Positions 54,640-63,735 are shown, counted from the stretch's first letter. The stretch: DNA of 64,000 nucleotides from Oceanobacillus iheyensis HTE831 (GCF_000011245.1 NC_004193.1:412501-476500), one strand, 5' to 3'. The notes: generated by a model from the sequence alone, not told the origin. A program made the numbers and translations.

Positions 54640-55122
54640 TTATCTGAGCTTATCAAATCGCAAGCGCTTGTGCAATGCGTAGAATATAGGGATACCGATC
54701 AACAGTACACCAAATTCCCCGATTGCAGTTGTAAACCAAGTGATCCAAAATGGAAGTTCGAGTGCAAGGTTTAATGCAAATGCAATGATAAACATATTAA
54801 ACGTGAATACAATCGTATTTAGAAATAGTAGCGTCAACTTGTTCTTAATAAATTTAGATAAGAAAATAATAATTCCTAGTGAAATAGCAGAGTGCGCAAC
54901 CCCGAATACGAGGTCATACCAACCAAGTGGTGAATTGAGGTTAACGATAAACACTCCAATTACAATTCCAAAGAAATAACGCTTATCAAATACAATTAGA
55001 TGATTGAACATCTCGGAAATGCGAAACTGTATATTTGTAAAACCAAATGGCGCAATAAATAAAGAAACAACGACATATAGTGCCGCTATTACACCATTAA
55101 TTACTAATGTTTTTACGTTCAT
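54640..55122 (-). CDS. queT: QueT family queuosine-precursor transporter
   Basis: A 160-residue ECF-type substrate-binding (S) membrane protein of the QueT family, taking up preQ1/preQ0-like queuosine precursors together with a shared energy-coupling module. Five or six helices are visible: VINGVIAALYVVVSLFIAPFGF with QFRISEMFNHLIVF, FGIVIGVFIVNLNSPLGWYDLVFGVAHSAI, LNTIVFTFNMFIIAFALNLALELPFW, FGVLLIGIPIFYALHKRL. The assignment is confirmed by the preQ1-I riboswitch in its leader. Confidence 0.93.
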   Translation of the reverse strand: MNVKTLVINGVIAALYVVVSLFIAPFGFTNIQFRISEMFNHLIVFDKRYFFGIVIGVFIVNLNSPLGWYDLVFGVAHSAISLGIIIFLSKFIKNKLTLLFLNTIVFTFNMFIIAFALNLALELPFWITWFTTAIGEFGVLLIGIPIFYALHKRLRFDKLR

Positions 55123-55136
55123 ATTTAATTTTCCTT

Positions 55137-55172
55137 CCTAGTTTTTTTGCGTGGGATGGTTACGAACCACGG
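55137..55172 (-). promoter_or_regulatory. preQ1-I riboswitch
   Basis: On the minus strand CGTGG, a 12-base loop starting TTCGTAACC, CCACG and the tail GCAAAAAAACTAGG give the compact preQ1 class I aptamer: one stem plus an A-rich tail that folds back as a pseudoknot. The tail runs straight into AGGAAGG, the ribosome binding site of queT, so ligand binding would block translation. Confidence 0.9.
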
Positions 55173-55413
55173 TGATAAAATCACATTAGATTAGTATAAT
55201 CGAAGGCTTGTAATCTGTCAAAATGGAATGAATTGTAAGTAATAAAATCAATGATTTTTGGTTAATCGGATCTCGATAGATAGTCATTAAAATTTAGGAG
55301 ATAATAGTTGAACGGTTTGTTAAGTATAGTAAAATTAACTTGATATAATAAAGAAAGAGCAAACGTAACTTCCATGTGAAATAGAAATAAATGATAAAAA
55401 AGGAGCGATAAAA

Positions 55414-55851
55414 ATGACAGGAGTAGAAATTGATTTAGTAGTATCAGACAGCTTAAAAGCTTTGGAGTACTATGAGAAGATTTTTGATATTGAACGAGTG
55501 GAGGTATCTAACTTACCAAAGGGTGAGAATGAGGTTATTTTTAGTTTGTATGGAGTAAGGTTTCATATGTTAGATGAAAACCCTGAATTTGAATTGATAG
55601 CGCCGAGTCAGGATGATCCTAAAACAATATGGTTTAATGTGATAGTCCCTAATATTAAAGACACCTATTCAAAGGCAATGGATCTCGGTTGTGTTGAGGT
55701 ACAAGCCGTAACAGACCTTCCTGACTATGGTGTTTCAAATGCCATGTTTATTGATCCTTTTGGATATCTCTGGATGTTGCATCAAGTATATAAGGAAGTA
55801 TCCCATGAAGAGCGTATAAAACTTTGGGAGGAAAAAAGAGATAATATGTAA
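55414..55851 (+). CDS. VOC family protein
   Basis: A 145-residue glyoxalase/bleomycin-resistance fold protein: GVEIDLVVSDSLKALEYYEKIFDIERVEVS at the N-terminus, then VIFSLYGVRFHMLDENPEFEL, TIWFNVIVPNIKDTYSKAMDLGC and MFIDPFGYLWMLHQVY with the usual Asp-Pro-x-Gly turn and His. A C-terminal charged helix is added. No reaction can be given. GGAGCG precedes the ATG, and a terminator follows. Confidence 0.85.
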   Translation: MTGVEIDLVVSDSLKALEYYEKIFDIERVEVSNLPKGENEVIFSLYGVRFHMLDENPEFELIAPSQDDPKTIWFNVIVPNIKDTYSKAMDLGCVEVQAVTDLPDYGVSNAMFIDPFGYLWMLHQVYKEVSHEERIKLWEEKRDNM

Positions 55852-55906
55852 GAGAGTTTCGTTAAGGTTAAGATACACTTAACAATTAGACATAATAGAT
55901 ATCGAG

Positions 55907-55942
55907 TAAAAACAGACTTTTCAAATGAAGGTCTGTTTTTTT
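55907..55942 (+). terminator. Terminator after the VOC gene
   Basis: AAAAACAGAC/GTCTGTTTTT with a 12-base loop, ending in a seven-T run. Confidence 0.82.
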
Positions 55943-56062
55943 ACTTTTAACTAGGAAGAATAGACGGTAGGTTGAATCATATTGACCAACCCCTGCTATA
56001 AAGATATAATTAATTACATAAAGTAAGTTGCTATTAAAATATAATAAGAGAGGGATATAAAT

Positions 56063-56923
56063 ATGGAGAAGAAATTCTTTAAAGCTCCAACAATGCATAT
56101 AAAAGACGTTACACTACAAGTAAGTAATTTAGAAAGGTCGATTAGATTTTACGAACAAGTACTAGGGTTACATGTATTAAAAAAAGAAGCTAATCAAGTA
56201 AAGCTAAGCGCTAATGGTCAGGATGTAATTCTAAGTCTGATGCAACCAACGAACGTGATCGCAAAACAAGGGAGAACAACAGGGTTATATCATGTGGCTA
56301 TCTTACTTCCAACCAGAGAAGATTTAGGGGCATTTTTACGTCATTTTATGGAATTAGATATTGCAAATCAGGTGAATATCGGAGCTTCCGATCATATTGT
56401 AAGCGAAGCGATATATATATCAGACCCAGATGGAAATGGCTTAGAGATTGCAAGCGACCGCCCTTCTTCAGAATGGTCATGGAATATAGATAATAAGGTC
56501 ATTATGAGCACAGAACCCCTTGATGGGCACGGTTTATTAGAAGCAGCTAATAACCATGAGTGGAATGGGTCTCCAGACAATACCATTGTTGGGCATCTTC
56601 ATTTACATGTGGACGACTTGGTAAAGGCGAAACAATTTTACACGGAGGGATTAGGGTTTCAAGTTGTCACAGAATATCCAGGTGCGTTGTTTTTATCCGA
56701 CGGAGGTTATCACCACCACTTAGCGGTTAATATTTGGAATGGAGAAAACGTACCAACCCCACGAAAAAATGAAGTCGGACTAAAGAATTATACCATGCGT
56801 TTTCCATCTGAGGATAAAAAACAAGTTGCTATTCAGCGATTATCTCGCTTAGGTTATGAAACACAAGACGATATCGTCATCGATTCAGCTGGGAATACGA
56901 TTTTATTAAGTAGTGAACAATAG
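56063..56923 (+). CDS. catE: Catechol-2,3-dioxygenase-like VOC protein (CatE-like)
   Basis: A 286-residue two-domain VOC protein, the length and motif order of B. subtilis CatE (YfiE). Domain 1: VTLQVSNLERSIRFYEQVLGLHVLKK, TGLYHVAILLPTREDLGAFL, AIYISDPDGNGLEIASDRP. Domain 2: VGHLHLHVDDLVKAKQFYTEGLGFQVV and GGYHHHLAVNIWNGEN. Metal ligands would be the His of LYHVAI/GHLHLHV, His in GGYHHH and a C-terminal Glu. The Bacillus relative protects against catechol; the nearby mhqD/mhqR pair supports a role in aromatic detoxification. Confidence 0.85.
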   Translation: MEKKFFKAPTMHIKDVTLQVSNLERSIRFYEQVLGLHVLKKEANQVKLSANGQDVILSLMQPTNVIAKQGRTTGLYHVAILLPTREDLGAFLRHFMELDIANQVNIGASDHIVSEAIYISDPDGNGLEIASDRPSSEWSWNIDNKVIMSTEPLDGHGLLEAANNHEWNGSPDNTIVGHLHLHVDDLVKAKQFYTEGLGFQVVTEYPGALFLSDGGYHHHLAVNIWNGENVPTPRKNEVGLKNYTMRFPSEDKKQVAIQRLSRLGYETQDDIVIDSAGNTILLSSEQ

Positions 56924-56995
56924 AAAATGGACGCAGTATTCATAAGAAGATAGAATGGATACAAAGAACTTTTTAAAATCGAAAGGGTGGAAAAC

Positions 56996-57952
56996 GTGGA
57001 GTATGTTTGGTTGGTAGTAGGATTTGCACTATTAGTTAAAGGAGCGGACTGGTTTGTGGATGGTTCTTCTAATATTGCAAAACTACTCCGGGTACCACCG
57101 ATATTAATTGGGTTAACAATTGTTGCTCTAGGGACGAGCTCACCCGAAGCTACTGTTAGTATTATTGCTGCATTAGAAGGAACTGCAGATGTGTCCATTG
57201 GTAATGTTATTGGGAGTAATATTTTTAATATTACACTCACAGTTGGCTTGGCAGCTTTTATTTTCCCGCTTCAAGTACAAAATGAGACAATAAAAAAAGA
57301 AATCCCATTTACGTTACTCGCGAGTGTTGCTTTACTTGTACTTATGTCTGACATTTTTCTTCAAGGCTTATCTTCGAATATGATTACAAGAAGTGATGGG
57401 GTTATCCTGTTACTATTCTTAACTATTTTTATGTACTATATTATCGAAGTGGGCTTAAAAAGTCGGAAAGAATCACGTGAAGAAGAGATATCGAATGAAG
57501 ATATTTCGTGGGGGAAAAATGGTCTTATTACGATTATTGGTTTAGCTGGAATCATTGGTGGAGGACAACTTGTTGTCACAAATGCTACTGAAATTGCTTA
57601 TTCACTAGGGATGAGTGAAACACTTGTTGGTTTGACAATAGTTGCAATTGGAACTTCACTACCGGAATTAGTTACGTCTATATCGGCAGCGTTGAAAAAA
57701 GAAAGTGAAATAGCACTTGGTAATATTGTTGGAAGTAATATCTTTAACATTTTATTTGTGTTAGGTGCATCATCAGTAATTACCCCGCTTGCGATAAATG
57801 AAAAGATATTTACAGATATTTGGCTTATGATCATCTTAACTATCTTACTTCTCATTTTCTCAAGAACGAAATATCGAATTGGAAGAAAAGAAGGATTAAT
57901 TTTAGCATTATTTTACATTGCCTATATGGTATTTATCATTATTCGAAATTAA
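56996..57952 (+). CDS. Calcium/sodium antiporter (CaCA family, YrbG-like)
   Basis: A 318-residue cation exchanger with ten membrane helices in two inverted repeats. Repeat alpha-1 has PPILIGLTIVALGTSSPEATVSI and DVSIGNVIGSNIFNI; alpha-2 has ETLVGLTIVAIGTSLPELVTSI and EIALGNIVGSNIFNI. The GTSxPE motifs hold the cation-binding Glu residues. The GTG at 56996 is five bases after AAAGGGTGG; an earlier GTG lies in that site. The direction of transport (Ca2+ out for Na+ or H+ in) is family knowledge. Confidence 0.92.
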   Translation: MEYVWLVVGFALLVKGADWFVDGSSNIAKLLRVPPILIGLTIVALGTSSPEATVSIIAALEGTADVSIGNVIGSNIFNITLTVGLAAFIFPLQVQNETIKKEIPFTLLASVALLVLMSDIFLQGLSSNMITRSDGVILLLFLTIFMYYIIEVGLKSRKESREEEISNEDISWGKNGLITIIGLAGIIGGGQLVVTNATEIAYSLGMSETLVGLTIVAIGTSLPELVTSISAALKKESEIALGNIVGSNIFNILFVLGASSVITPLAINEKIFTDIWLMIILTILLLIFSRTKYRIGRKEGLILALFYIAYMVFIIIRN

Positions 57953-57974
57953 AGCTGACCTTATAAGAAACTAT

Positions 57975-58020
57975 GTCTTAAAAGACAAATGATAGCTAAA
58001 ATTATCGACGCAGCAGACTA
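57975..58020. repeat. Dispersed hairpin repeat, short remnant
   Basis: The block TTAAAAGACAAATGATAGCT followed by AAAATTATCGACGCAG lines up with TCAAAAGACGAATGAAAGCT and AGAATAAGCGCAG of the copy at 29728. Only one arm-side part remains, running into the terminator. Confidence 0.4.
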
Positions 58021-58022
58021 AG

Positions 58023-58078
58023 GCAGCAGGTAAGATTCCCGGTGTATAAGCATCCGGGGAATCACCTGCTGCTTTTTT
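58023..58078 (+). terminator. Strong terminator after the antiporter
   Basis: GCAGCAGGT with ACCTGCTGC, continued by GATTCCC/GGGGAATC, then TTTTTT. It forms one of the longest stems in the window. Confidence 0.85.
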
Positions 58079-58084
58079 AATCAT

Positions 58085-58681
58085 CTAGTTATACCAGCTA
58101 GCTGCGGTTCTAACTTCACTAATTGTTAACTGATGTCCATTATTTTCCCAATGAAGCTTTGTTTCAGCGCCAGCAGCTTTGAGTAATTGCTCTAACTCCT
58201 CAGATTCTTCTGGAGCACAGATTGGGTCATTGGTTCCAGCTGCAATAAATACACGTTTGCCAGTTAAATTAGGAAGTGTAATTCCTCTTCGTGGCACCAT
58301 TGGATGATGGAGGATCGCTTGTTCTATGGAATTTTCATAATGGAATAATAGACTTGCTGCGATATTTGCTCCATTAGAGTAGCCAATTGCTGTTATTTTA
58401 TTGCGATCAAAACTATACTTTTCACTTGCTTCATCAAGAAATTGATGCAGTTCTTCCGTTCGGTTAATCAGATCTTCTTCATCAAACACACCCTCTGCAA
58501 GTCTACGGAAAAATCGAGGCATTCTATTTTCTAACACGTTTCCTCGTACACTGAGTATATTTGCTTCGTTATCAATTATTTCAGCTAGTGGCAGTAAATC
58601 ATTTTCCGTACCCCCTGTGCCGTGTAATAATAGAAGAGTAGGTTTATTCTTATCTGTACCTGGTTTGAAAATATGTTGCAT
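58085..58681 (-). CDS. mhqD: Carboxylesterase-type hydrolase MhqD
   Basis: A 198-residue alpha/beta hydrolase. Oxyanion region LLLLHGTGGTENDLLPLAEII, nucleophile Ser in AIGYSNGANIAASLLFHY (about residue 107), Asp in AGTNDPICAPEESEEL, His in NNGHQLT. The sequence VRGNVLENRMPRFFRRLAEGVFDEEDL (split) is that of B. subtilis MhqD, induced by methylhydroquinone and catechol. It is 18 bases downstream of the MarR gene and translated from AAGGAAG. Confidence 0.88.
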   Translation of the reverse strand: MQHIFKPGTDKNKPTLLLLHGTGGTENDLLPLAEIIDNEANILSVRGNVLENRMPRFFRRLAEGVFDEEDLINRTEELHQFLDEASEKYSFDRNKITAIGYSNGANIAASLLFHYENSIEQAILHHPMVPRRGITLPNLTGKRVFIAAGTNDPICAPEESEELEQLLKAAGAETKLHWENNGHQLTISEVRTAASWYN

Positions 58682-58699
58682 TTTTTCACTTCCTTCCCT

Positions 58700-59131
58700 T
58701 TAATTCTCGATATTCTTTGTTCCTACTTGTTTTAAAACTTCAATGACAGTTTGTTTTTCTTCTTCTGAAATTCCTTCAAATAGCTCTTCAATTACTCGTT
58801 GGTGTTTTGGGAAAATCTCATCCATAATTTCTTTTCCTTTATCGGTAATCTCGATATAAACAGCTCGACGATCATCAGGACTATTCGTACGGGTGAGTAG
58901 CCCGTTATTTTCTAATTTATCAATGACGTACGTGATAGAGCCAGTATTTATTAATACAGCTTCTGAAATTTCTCGAATAGTTTGCTTACCTTTGTGATAT
59001 AATGCTTCTAATATTGTAAAATCTGAAGCGCGCATTCCGTGCTTTTTAATATCTTTTTTTGTAATTTCCTCTAATGTTCGGGAAGCCTTCATAATGACTA
59101 CAAATGCTTTTAATGAAAAGTTCTCAGACAT
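58700..59131 (-). CDS. mhqR: MarR family repressor, MhqR-like
   Basis: A 143-residue winged-helix repressor: KAFVVIMKASRTLEEITKKDIKKHGMRASDFTILEALYHKGKQ and TIREISEAVLINTGSITYVIDKLENNGLLTR (recognition helix), DDRRAVYIEITDKGKEIMDEI (wing). It matches B. subtilis MhqR, which represses quinone-detoxification genes including mhqD. Few cysteines are present, so sensing is unlikely to be by simple thiol oxidation. It is first of a two-gene operon with mhqD. AAGGAGG precedes the ATG. Confidence 0.88.
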   Translation of the reverse strand: MSENFSLKAFVVIMKASRTLEEITKKDIKKHGMRASDFTILEALYHKGKQTIREISEAVLINTGSITYVIDKLENNGLLTRTNSPDDRRAVYIEITDKGKEIMDEIFPKHQRVIEELFEGISEEEKQTVIEVLKQVGTKNIEN

Positions 59132-59150
59132 TATTGTTCCTCCTTAATAG

Positions 59151-59208
59151 TTTTAATTAAACTATCTTTAATTAAGTTTATGTTATAGAAATAATCTTAT
59201 CTTGTCAA
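59151..59208 (-). promoter_or_regulatory. mhqR promoter and paired operators
   Basis: On the minus strand TTGACA (59203-59208), 17 bp and TAACAT (59180-59185). Downstream lie two copies of TTTAATTAA (about 59152-59160 and 59167-59175), inside AGTTT-TAATT-AAACT and CTT-TAATT-AAG near palindromes, where a MarR dimer could sit. Confidence 0.55.
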
Positions 59209-59222
59209 CTAATCCAAAAAAA

Positions 59223-59319
59223 AGAAGCTTGTACTATTGATTTATGCTCCTCTTAAGATATACAGATTCTATACTAAAAATCTGATATGATAGAGTGCAG
59301 AAATTAAGTACAAGCTTCT
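59223..59319. terminator. Long-loop bidirectional hairpin
   Basis: AGAAGCTTGTAC (59223-59234) and GTACAAGCTTCT (59308-59319) are a perfect 12-bp inverted repeat with a 73-base loop. An A run precedes and a T run follows, so it can end the aldo/keto reductase transcript on the minus strand. Confidence 0.55.
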
Positions 59320-59338
59320 CACTTTTTTACTTCAATTT

Positions 59339-60274
59339 TTATTTTGCAAAAAGTTCACTAATCATACGAAATTCATTATCGGTAAGTGTTACATTTAGCG
59401 CTTTAAGGTTATTAATGACTTGTTCAGGTCGTTTAGCACCAGGGATGACAGCGTCAATAGCGTCATGTTTTAAATACCAAGCTAGTACAATATGGGCAAC
59501 TTCCGTGTTTTTATCCGAAGCAAGCTGTTTTAACTGATCTACTTTAGCGAGTATTTGTTTAAATTGATCGCCTTGATAATGCGGCATATTAGAGCGGAAG
59601 TCTTCGAATGTACTATTTACAGAATATTTACCTGCTAATATTCCAGAAGCGAAAGGAAAGTAAGGGATAAAGGTAATATTATTATCTAATGTGTAAGGGA
59701 AATAATTTGTTTCTGCATCTCGTTTTAATAAATTATAATGTCCCTGTAGTACGTCAACATATCCGTCCTTATTTGCCTCTTTCACTTGCTCTGGTGAGAA
59801 ATTTGATATTCCAATAGACCGTATTTTTCCTGCGTCTTTTAATTCTTTCAGTGCCCCGACCGCTTCATCTTTCGGAGTGCTTTCATCAGGAAAATGGATA
59901 TAGAATAAATCAATATAATCGGTTTGCAGTCGTTTAAGACTGTCGTCAACAGCTTGTTTTAAAAAGGATGGGGAATTGTTAAATCCTGCTTCTCCATCTA
60001 TGACTGTTTGTGCAGCCTTGGTAGCAAGAACAACATCAGATCGATTTCCCGTCCTTTTTAATGCTTGTCCAATTAACTCTTCTGAACGACCATTTCCATA
60101 ACCATATGCTGTATCAATAAAATTAAGTCCGTTTTCTATTCCTGTTTGAATGAGTGATTTTCCAACTTCTTCATCTAAATTTGGATAAATATTGTGACCA
60201 CCTACTGCATTAGCGCCTAAACCGATTGGGTTAATGACTACATTTGACTTTCCGAGTGTTACGTTTTGGGCCAT
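59339..60274 (-). CDS. Aldo/keto reductase (YccK/IolS-like)
   Basis: A 311-residue NADPH-dependent reductase of the AKR11-13 type. N-terminus [24 protein letters not shown]; catalytic Asp-Tyr in [18 protein letters not shown], Lys in VVLATKAAQ, His in [11 protein letters not shown]. The C-terminus has [26 protein letters not shown], the cofactor-phosphate segment. The substrate is unknown. GGAGAG precedes the ATG. It is single and unrelated in branch to the aldo/keto reductase at 806. Confidence 0.9.
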   Translation of the reverse strand: MAQNVTLGKSNVVINPIGLGANAVGGHNIYPNLDEEVGKSLIQTGIENGLNFIDTAYGYGNGRSEELIGQALKRTGNRSDVVLATKAAQTVIDGEAGFNNSPSFLKQAVDDSLKRLQTDYIDLFYIHFPDESTPKDEAVGALKELKDAGKIRSIGISNFSPEQVKEANKDGYVDVLQGHYNLLKRDAETNYFPYTLDNNITFIPYFPFASGILAGKYSVNSTFEDFRSNMPHYQGDQFKQILAKVDQLKQLASDKNTEVAHIVLAWYLKHDAIDAVIPGAKRPEQVINNLKALNVTLTDNEFRMISELFAK

Positions 60275-60393
60275 TTGTATCTCTCCTTTAGGTTTTGATA
60301 TTTCTATTGTAAAAGTCTACAAGCGCTCATACAAGCAAATGAACTTTAAGAGGGTTTCCAAAAAACCTGACTACTTTTGAACACGCACTTTAA

Positions 60394-61161
60394 TTAATTT
60401 TCTTGCTTGGTACGTAATCTTATCATTTGCATTCTTTCATTAAAGAGTGTCGGATACGATAAGAAACCGAGCATAATACTAGTTACTGCAGCAGTTGTTA
60501 GTAATAAGAATAAAATTAGTAACTGAAATTGAACTGCTTGAATTGGATCCGCACCAGCAATTATTTGACCACTCATCATACCGGGTAGTTGAACCAATCC
60601 TATTGTTTTTTGGCTCTCAATCGTAGGGATCAGACTAGCCTTAATAGAATGGATTAATGAAGTATGAATTGCTTGTCTCGGAGTTCCCCCAAGAGATAGA
60701 ATTAATTCCGTTTCGTTCTCTCTAGTCTCAATTTCAGATGTAAATCGATTTAGAAATAAAATGGATAATACCATTGAATTCCCAACCATCATTCCGCTGA
60801 TTGGAATAATATACTGTGCGGTTGCGGGTGTGATTTGAAACCCTAATAATATTGATTGTGTGATGACTTCAATAAGGATAAAAGTTGTCACCAACTTCCA
60901 AGTAATTCCTTTTATAGAGGCTCCTTTTTTTCTGGCGTTGTGTGTTGCTGCTGTTATCATTAATACGACCATAAGTATAATATAAATATAGTTATCGGCT
61001 TCAAATACTAAAGCGAGTACATAACCTACCGCAAATAATTGAATAATGGAACGGATCGTTGCAACAATTGTGTCTTTCTCTAAGCCTAAATTCAATGATT
61101 TAGATAATACAAGGGGAATAAGTACAAAAATTAGTGATAGGGAAAGTGCTGTAATACTCAT
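60394..61161 (-). CDS. fetB: Iron-export ABC permease FetB-like
   Basis: A 255-residue membrane protein of the FetB/YbbM (UPF0014) family with seven helices: ALSLSLIFVLIPLVLSKSLNLGLEKDTIVATIRSIIQLFAVGYVL (residues 5-50), MITAATHNARKKG, YIIPISGMMVGNSMVLSILFLNR with the conserved GNS, a large loop LSLGGTPRQAI, and VQLPGMMSGQIIAGADPIQAVQFQ. E. coli FetAB exports iron under oxidative stress. It overlaps fetA by four bases (ATGA). Confidence 0.9.
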   Translation of the reverse strand: MSITALSLSLIFVLIPLVLSKSLNLGLEKDTIVATIRSIIQLFAVGYVLALVFEADNYIYIILMVVLMITAATHNARKKGASIKGITWKLVTTFILIEVITQSILLGFQITPATAQYIIPISGMMVGNSMVLSILFLNRFTSEIETRENETELILSLGGTPRQAIHTSLIHSIKASLIPTIESQKTIGLVQLPGMMSGQIIAGADPIQAVQFQLLILFLLLTTAAVTSIMLGFLSYPTLFNERMQMIRLRTKQEN

Positions 61162-61898
61162 GATAATTCCCCCTTTATAAACTCACGGACAGCTGGATTT
61201 GTAGGATTCTCCAGTAAATTACTGTCGCCGGATTCCAATAATGATCCATTCATCATCACCCAAGTGTAATCTCCAATAGATAAAGCTTGTTCAATATTAT
61301 GGGTAATCCAAGCAATCGTAACGTTGTATTCTTGATTGAGTTTTTTAATTAATTGCTCGATGTCTCGTTTAGATACACGATCCAATGAAGATGTGATTTC
61401 ATCAAGTAAAAGTATACTTGGTTCATTTACCAATGTTCGTGCGATAGAAACTTTTTGCTTTTGACCTCCTGATAAATCTGCTACATTACGATGTAACAAT
61501 CCTCTATCTAATCCTACCTGTTCGAGAAGAGAAAAAGCTGTATCTTCGTCTAACGATTCTCCTTGTAGCGTTTTAGGTAATGCAAGGTTTTTCATAACAG
61601 TACCACTAAGCATGGTTGCTTGTTGCAAAGCTATCCCTACAGTTCTTCTGAGATTGGTAGGCTCTAATGTAGATATCGGATCTCCAAAAAGGTGGATATT
61701 ACCATCGTCTGGTGAAATGAGGCCATTACAAAGGCGAAAAATGGTTGTTTTACCAGCTCCGGATGGTCCTACTAAAGTGGTTATTTTACCTTTTGGTATG
61801 ATTCCTGTAATTTGTTTTATAATCGATATGTCTCCATCAGAGAAGCTTACATTCTCTAATTCGAGAGCTAATTCATCATGATTGTTTGAATTCGTCAT
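61158..61898 (-). CDS. fetA: Iron-export ABC ATPase FetA-like
   Basis: A 246-residue ABC ATPase: Walker A TLVGPSGAGKTTIFRLC, Q-loop VGIALQQATMLSGTVMKNL, signature DLSGGQKQKVSIARTL, Walker B ILLLDEITSSLD, H-loop WITHNIEQALSI. The sequence fits the FetA/YbbL partner of FetB, and the overlapping gene pair confirms it. AAAGGAT precedes the ATG. The preceding Mn uptake operon and catalase give this region a metal/oxidant flavour. Confidence 0.9.
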   Translation of the reverse strand: MTNSNNHDELALELENVSFSDGDISIIKQITGIIPKGKITTLVGPSGAGKTTIFRLCNGLISPDDGNIHLFGDPISTLEPTNLRRTVGIALQQATMLSGTVMKNLALPKTLQGESLDEDTAFSLLEQVGLDRGLLHRNVADLSGGQKQKVSIARTLVNEPSILLLDEITSSLDRVSKRDIEQLIKKLNQEYNVTIAWITHNIEQALSIGDYTWVMMNGSLLESGDSNLLENPTNPAVREFIKGELS

Positions 61899-61978
61899 CG
61901 TACTATCCTTTCTTCGTTCATTTTCTGTCTATATGCTTAGTTATACCCTTAATATAATTTATCAAAAGTAAAAAGATA

Positions 61979-62134
61979 GATGTTGGAACATAACAAAAAG
62001 TTCAACTTCAAAGTGAAAAGCGCTTCATAAATATACTCCGCGGCTGATGACTCCCGTATATTTCGTCCGCTTATTCTAGCAAGCAAAACATACGGATTTA
62101 TCTGTTATGTTTAATACTTCTGTCCCAACCTCCC
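61979..62134. repeat. Dispersed hairpin repeat, copy 4
   Basis: Arms GTTGG/CCAAC and AACATAACA (61987-61995)/TGTTATGTT (62103-62111) enclose, on the minus strand, GCTAGAATAAGCG and AGTATATTTATGAAGCG, the same blocks as the copy at 29728. It lies between the divergent-in-order fetA upstream region and the 3' end of the Vga-like gene and may end that transcript. Confidence 0.65.
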
Positions 62135-62139
62135 AGATA

Positions 62140-63735
62140 TTACATTTTATTATTGATTTGCTCCATAATTATTTTTTTCTCTTTGAGTAGTTCTTGAAAG
62201 TGTTGATCTAATTCTTCAGATGGGTTAAGGCTAAGTTTACCTAATACTTCAGTGATTTTATTTTCGATTATCAACTTCTGCTGTTCAAGAGAATCTTCTT
62301 GTTCATGGGTTTTCGATTGAACTTGTTGATATGCCTGATAACTACCATCAAAAATATGAAGTTGTTTGTCTTTAATTTCCACTATTCGGTTAGCCACTTG
62401 ATTAATAAAATGGCGATCATGGGATACAAAAAGGATTGTTCCAACATACCCTTGTAATAAACCTTCTAGTGCCTCAACTGCTTCTATATCGAGAAAGTTC
62501 GTCGGTTCATCGAGGATAAGTATATTAATATCACTCACAAACAGTTTTGCAAAAGCTACTTTGACTTGTTCTCCACCGCTTAATACATGTACCGGTTTAT
62601 ACACATCTTCATCGAAAAAGTGTAGTCGAGCTAAAACGGTGCGAATGAGTGATTCCTGTTGTTTCGATGTTTCTTGAACATTTTCAAGAATTGATTTATT
62701 TGCATTAAGCACGGATAAGTTTTGACTGAAATAACCAATCTTAACGGAAGGATTAATGGTAATCCCTTTATGATTACGGTTAATAATTTTCTTCACTAGA
62801 GTTGTTTTTCCGGTTCCATTTTCTCCAATTATTGCTACTTTATCTCCGCCTTTAACATAGAGACTTACGGGTTCCCACAATCGTTTTTCAGGTACTTTTC
62901 CTTCTACATCTTCCATTCGTATAATTATTTTTCCTGTTACTTTATCTTGCATCGGCAAAGTCATTTTTATAGGAGGGCTATCATTTACTTTTTCTACTTT
63001 ATCTAGATGTTCTAACCGTTTTTCCAATGCTTTTGCTGTTTTTTGTAATTTCTTTTGCTTCTTCGCAAAGTAAGGTTTTGCACCTGTAATTTTAGCTTCA
63101 GAGCGGCTTACTTGTTTAGGTTTTTTGGTAGCTCTTTGTGCCCGTTGCTCTTTCTTTTCGATTGCGTTTTCGAGTTGTTGTTTCTTCTGTTGATAGTGTT
63201 CGTACGCTTGTTGTTGCTGTTGTATCTCAAGATCTTTTTGTTCTCGATAGTCAGAATAATTTCCTTTGTAGATATTCACTTTACTATCTTCTAACTCCCA
63301 AATGCTCGTGCAAAGCTTATCTAAGAAAAATCGGTCATGTGAAACAATAATTAACGCACCTTGCCAATTGGATAATTTTTTCTCCACCCATTCAATATGC
63401 TTGGTATCAAGATTCGTTGTTGGTTCATCTGCTAATAGAAGTCCTGCCTTGGATTTTAAGGAATTAGTAATATATTCTTGGGTTACCTCGCCGCCACTTT
63501 TTGTAGTATCTTTTCTTTTTAGTTGAGGTAAGAGCTCAACTTGAGTATACGTTTTTATGCTCCCGGAATCAGGATTTCGCTTTGTAGCTAATAATTCTAA
63601 AAGTGTTGATTTTCCAGTTCCATTAGGGCCAACTAATCCAATTCGGTCATTTTCTGAAATAGATAGCTGATCAATGTTTATTAGTGTTCGATCTTTTATC
63701 GCATACTGAACATGATTGATTTCCAATATCCTCAT
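62140..63735 (-). CDS. Vga-family ABC-F ribosome protection protein
   Basis: A 531-residue ABC-F protein. Domain 1: GLVGPNGTGKSTLLELL, then the short Vga-type form TKSGGEVTQEYI (signature SGGE at about residue 100) and LLLADEPTTNLDTKHIE. The interdomain linker is long, basic and Gln/Lys-rich (about 185-290), with QRATKKPKQVSRSEAKITGAKPYFAKKQKKL, nearly as in staphylococcal Vga(A). Domain 2: GENGTGKTTLVK, LSGGEQVKVAFAKLF, LILDEPTNFLD. Vga proteins displace lincosamides, streptogramin A and pleuromutilins from the ribosome. The start at 63735 follows GGAGATG; a longer frame to 63852 reads through the leader terminator and is not used. Confidence 0.92.
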   Translation of the reverse strand: MRILEINHVQYAIKDRTLINIDQLSISENDRIGLVGPNGTGKSTLLELLATKRNPDSGSIKTYTQVELLPQLKRKDTTKSGGEVTQEYITNSLKSKAGLLLADEPTTNLDTKHIEWVEKKLSNWQGALIIVSHDRFFLDKLCTSIWELEDSKVNIYKGNYSDYREQKDLEIQQQQQAYEHYQQKKQQLENAIEKKEQRAQRATKKPKQVSRSEAKITGAKPYFAKKQKKLQKTAKALEKRLEHLDKVEKVNDSPPIKMTLPMQDKVTGKIIIRMEDVEGKVPEKRLWEPVSLYVKGGDKVAIIGENGTGKTTLVKKIINRNHKGITINPSVKIGYFSQNLSVLNANKSILENVQETSKQQESLIRTVLARLHFFDEDVYKPVHVLSGGEQVKVAFAKLFVSDINILILDEPTNFLDIEAVEALEGLLQGYVGTILFVSHDRHFINQVANRIVEIKDKQLHIFDGSYQAYQQVQSKTHEQEDSLEQQKLIIENKITEVLGKLSLNPSEELDQHFQELLKEKKIIMEQINNKM

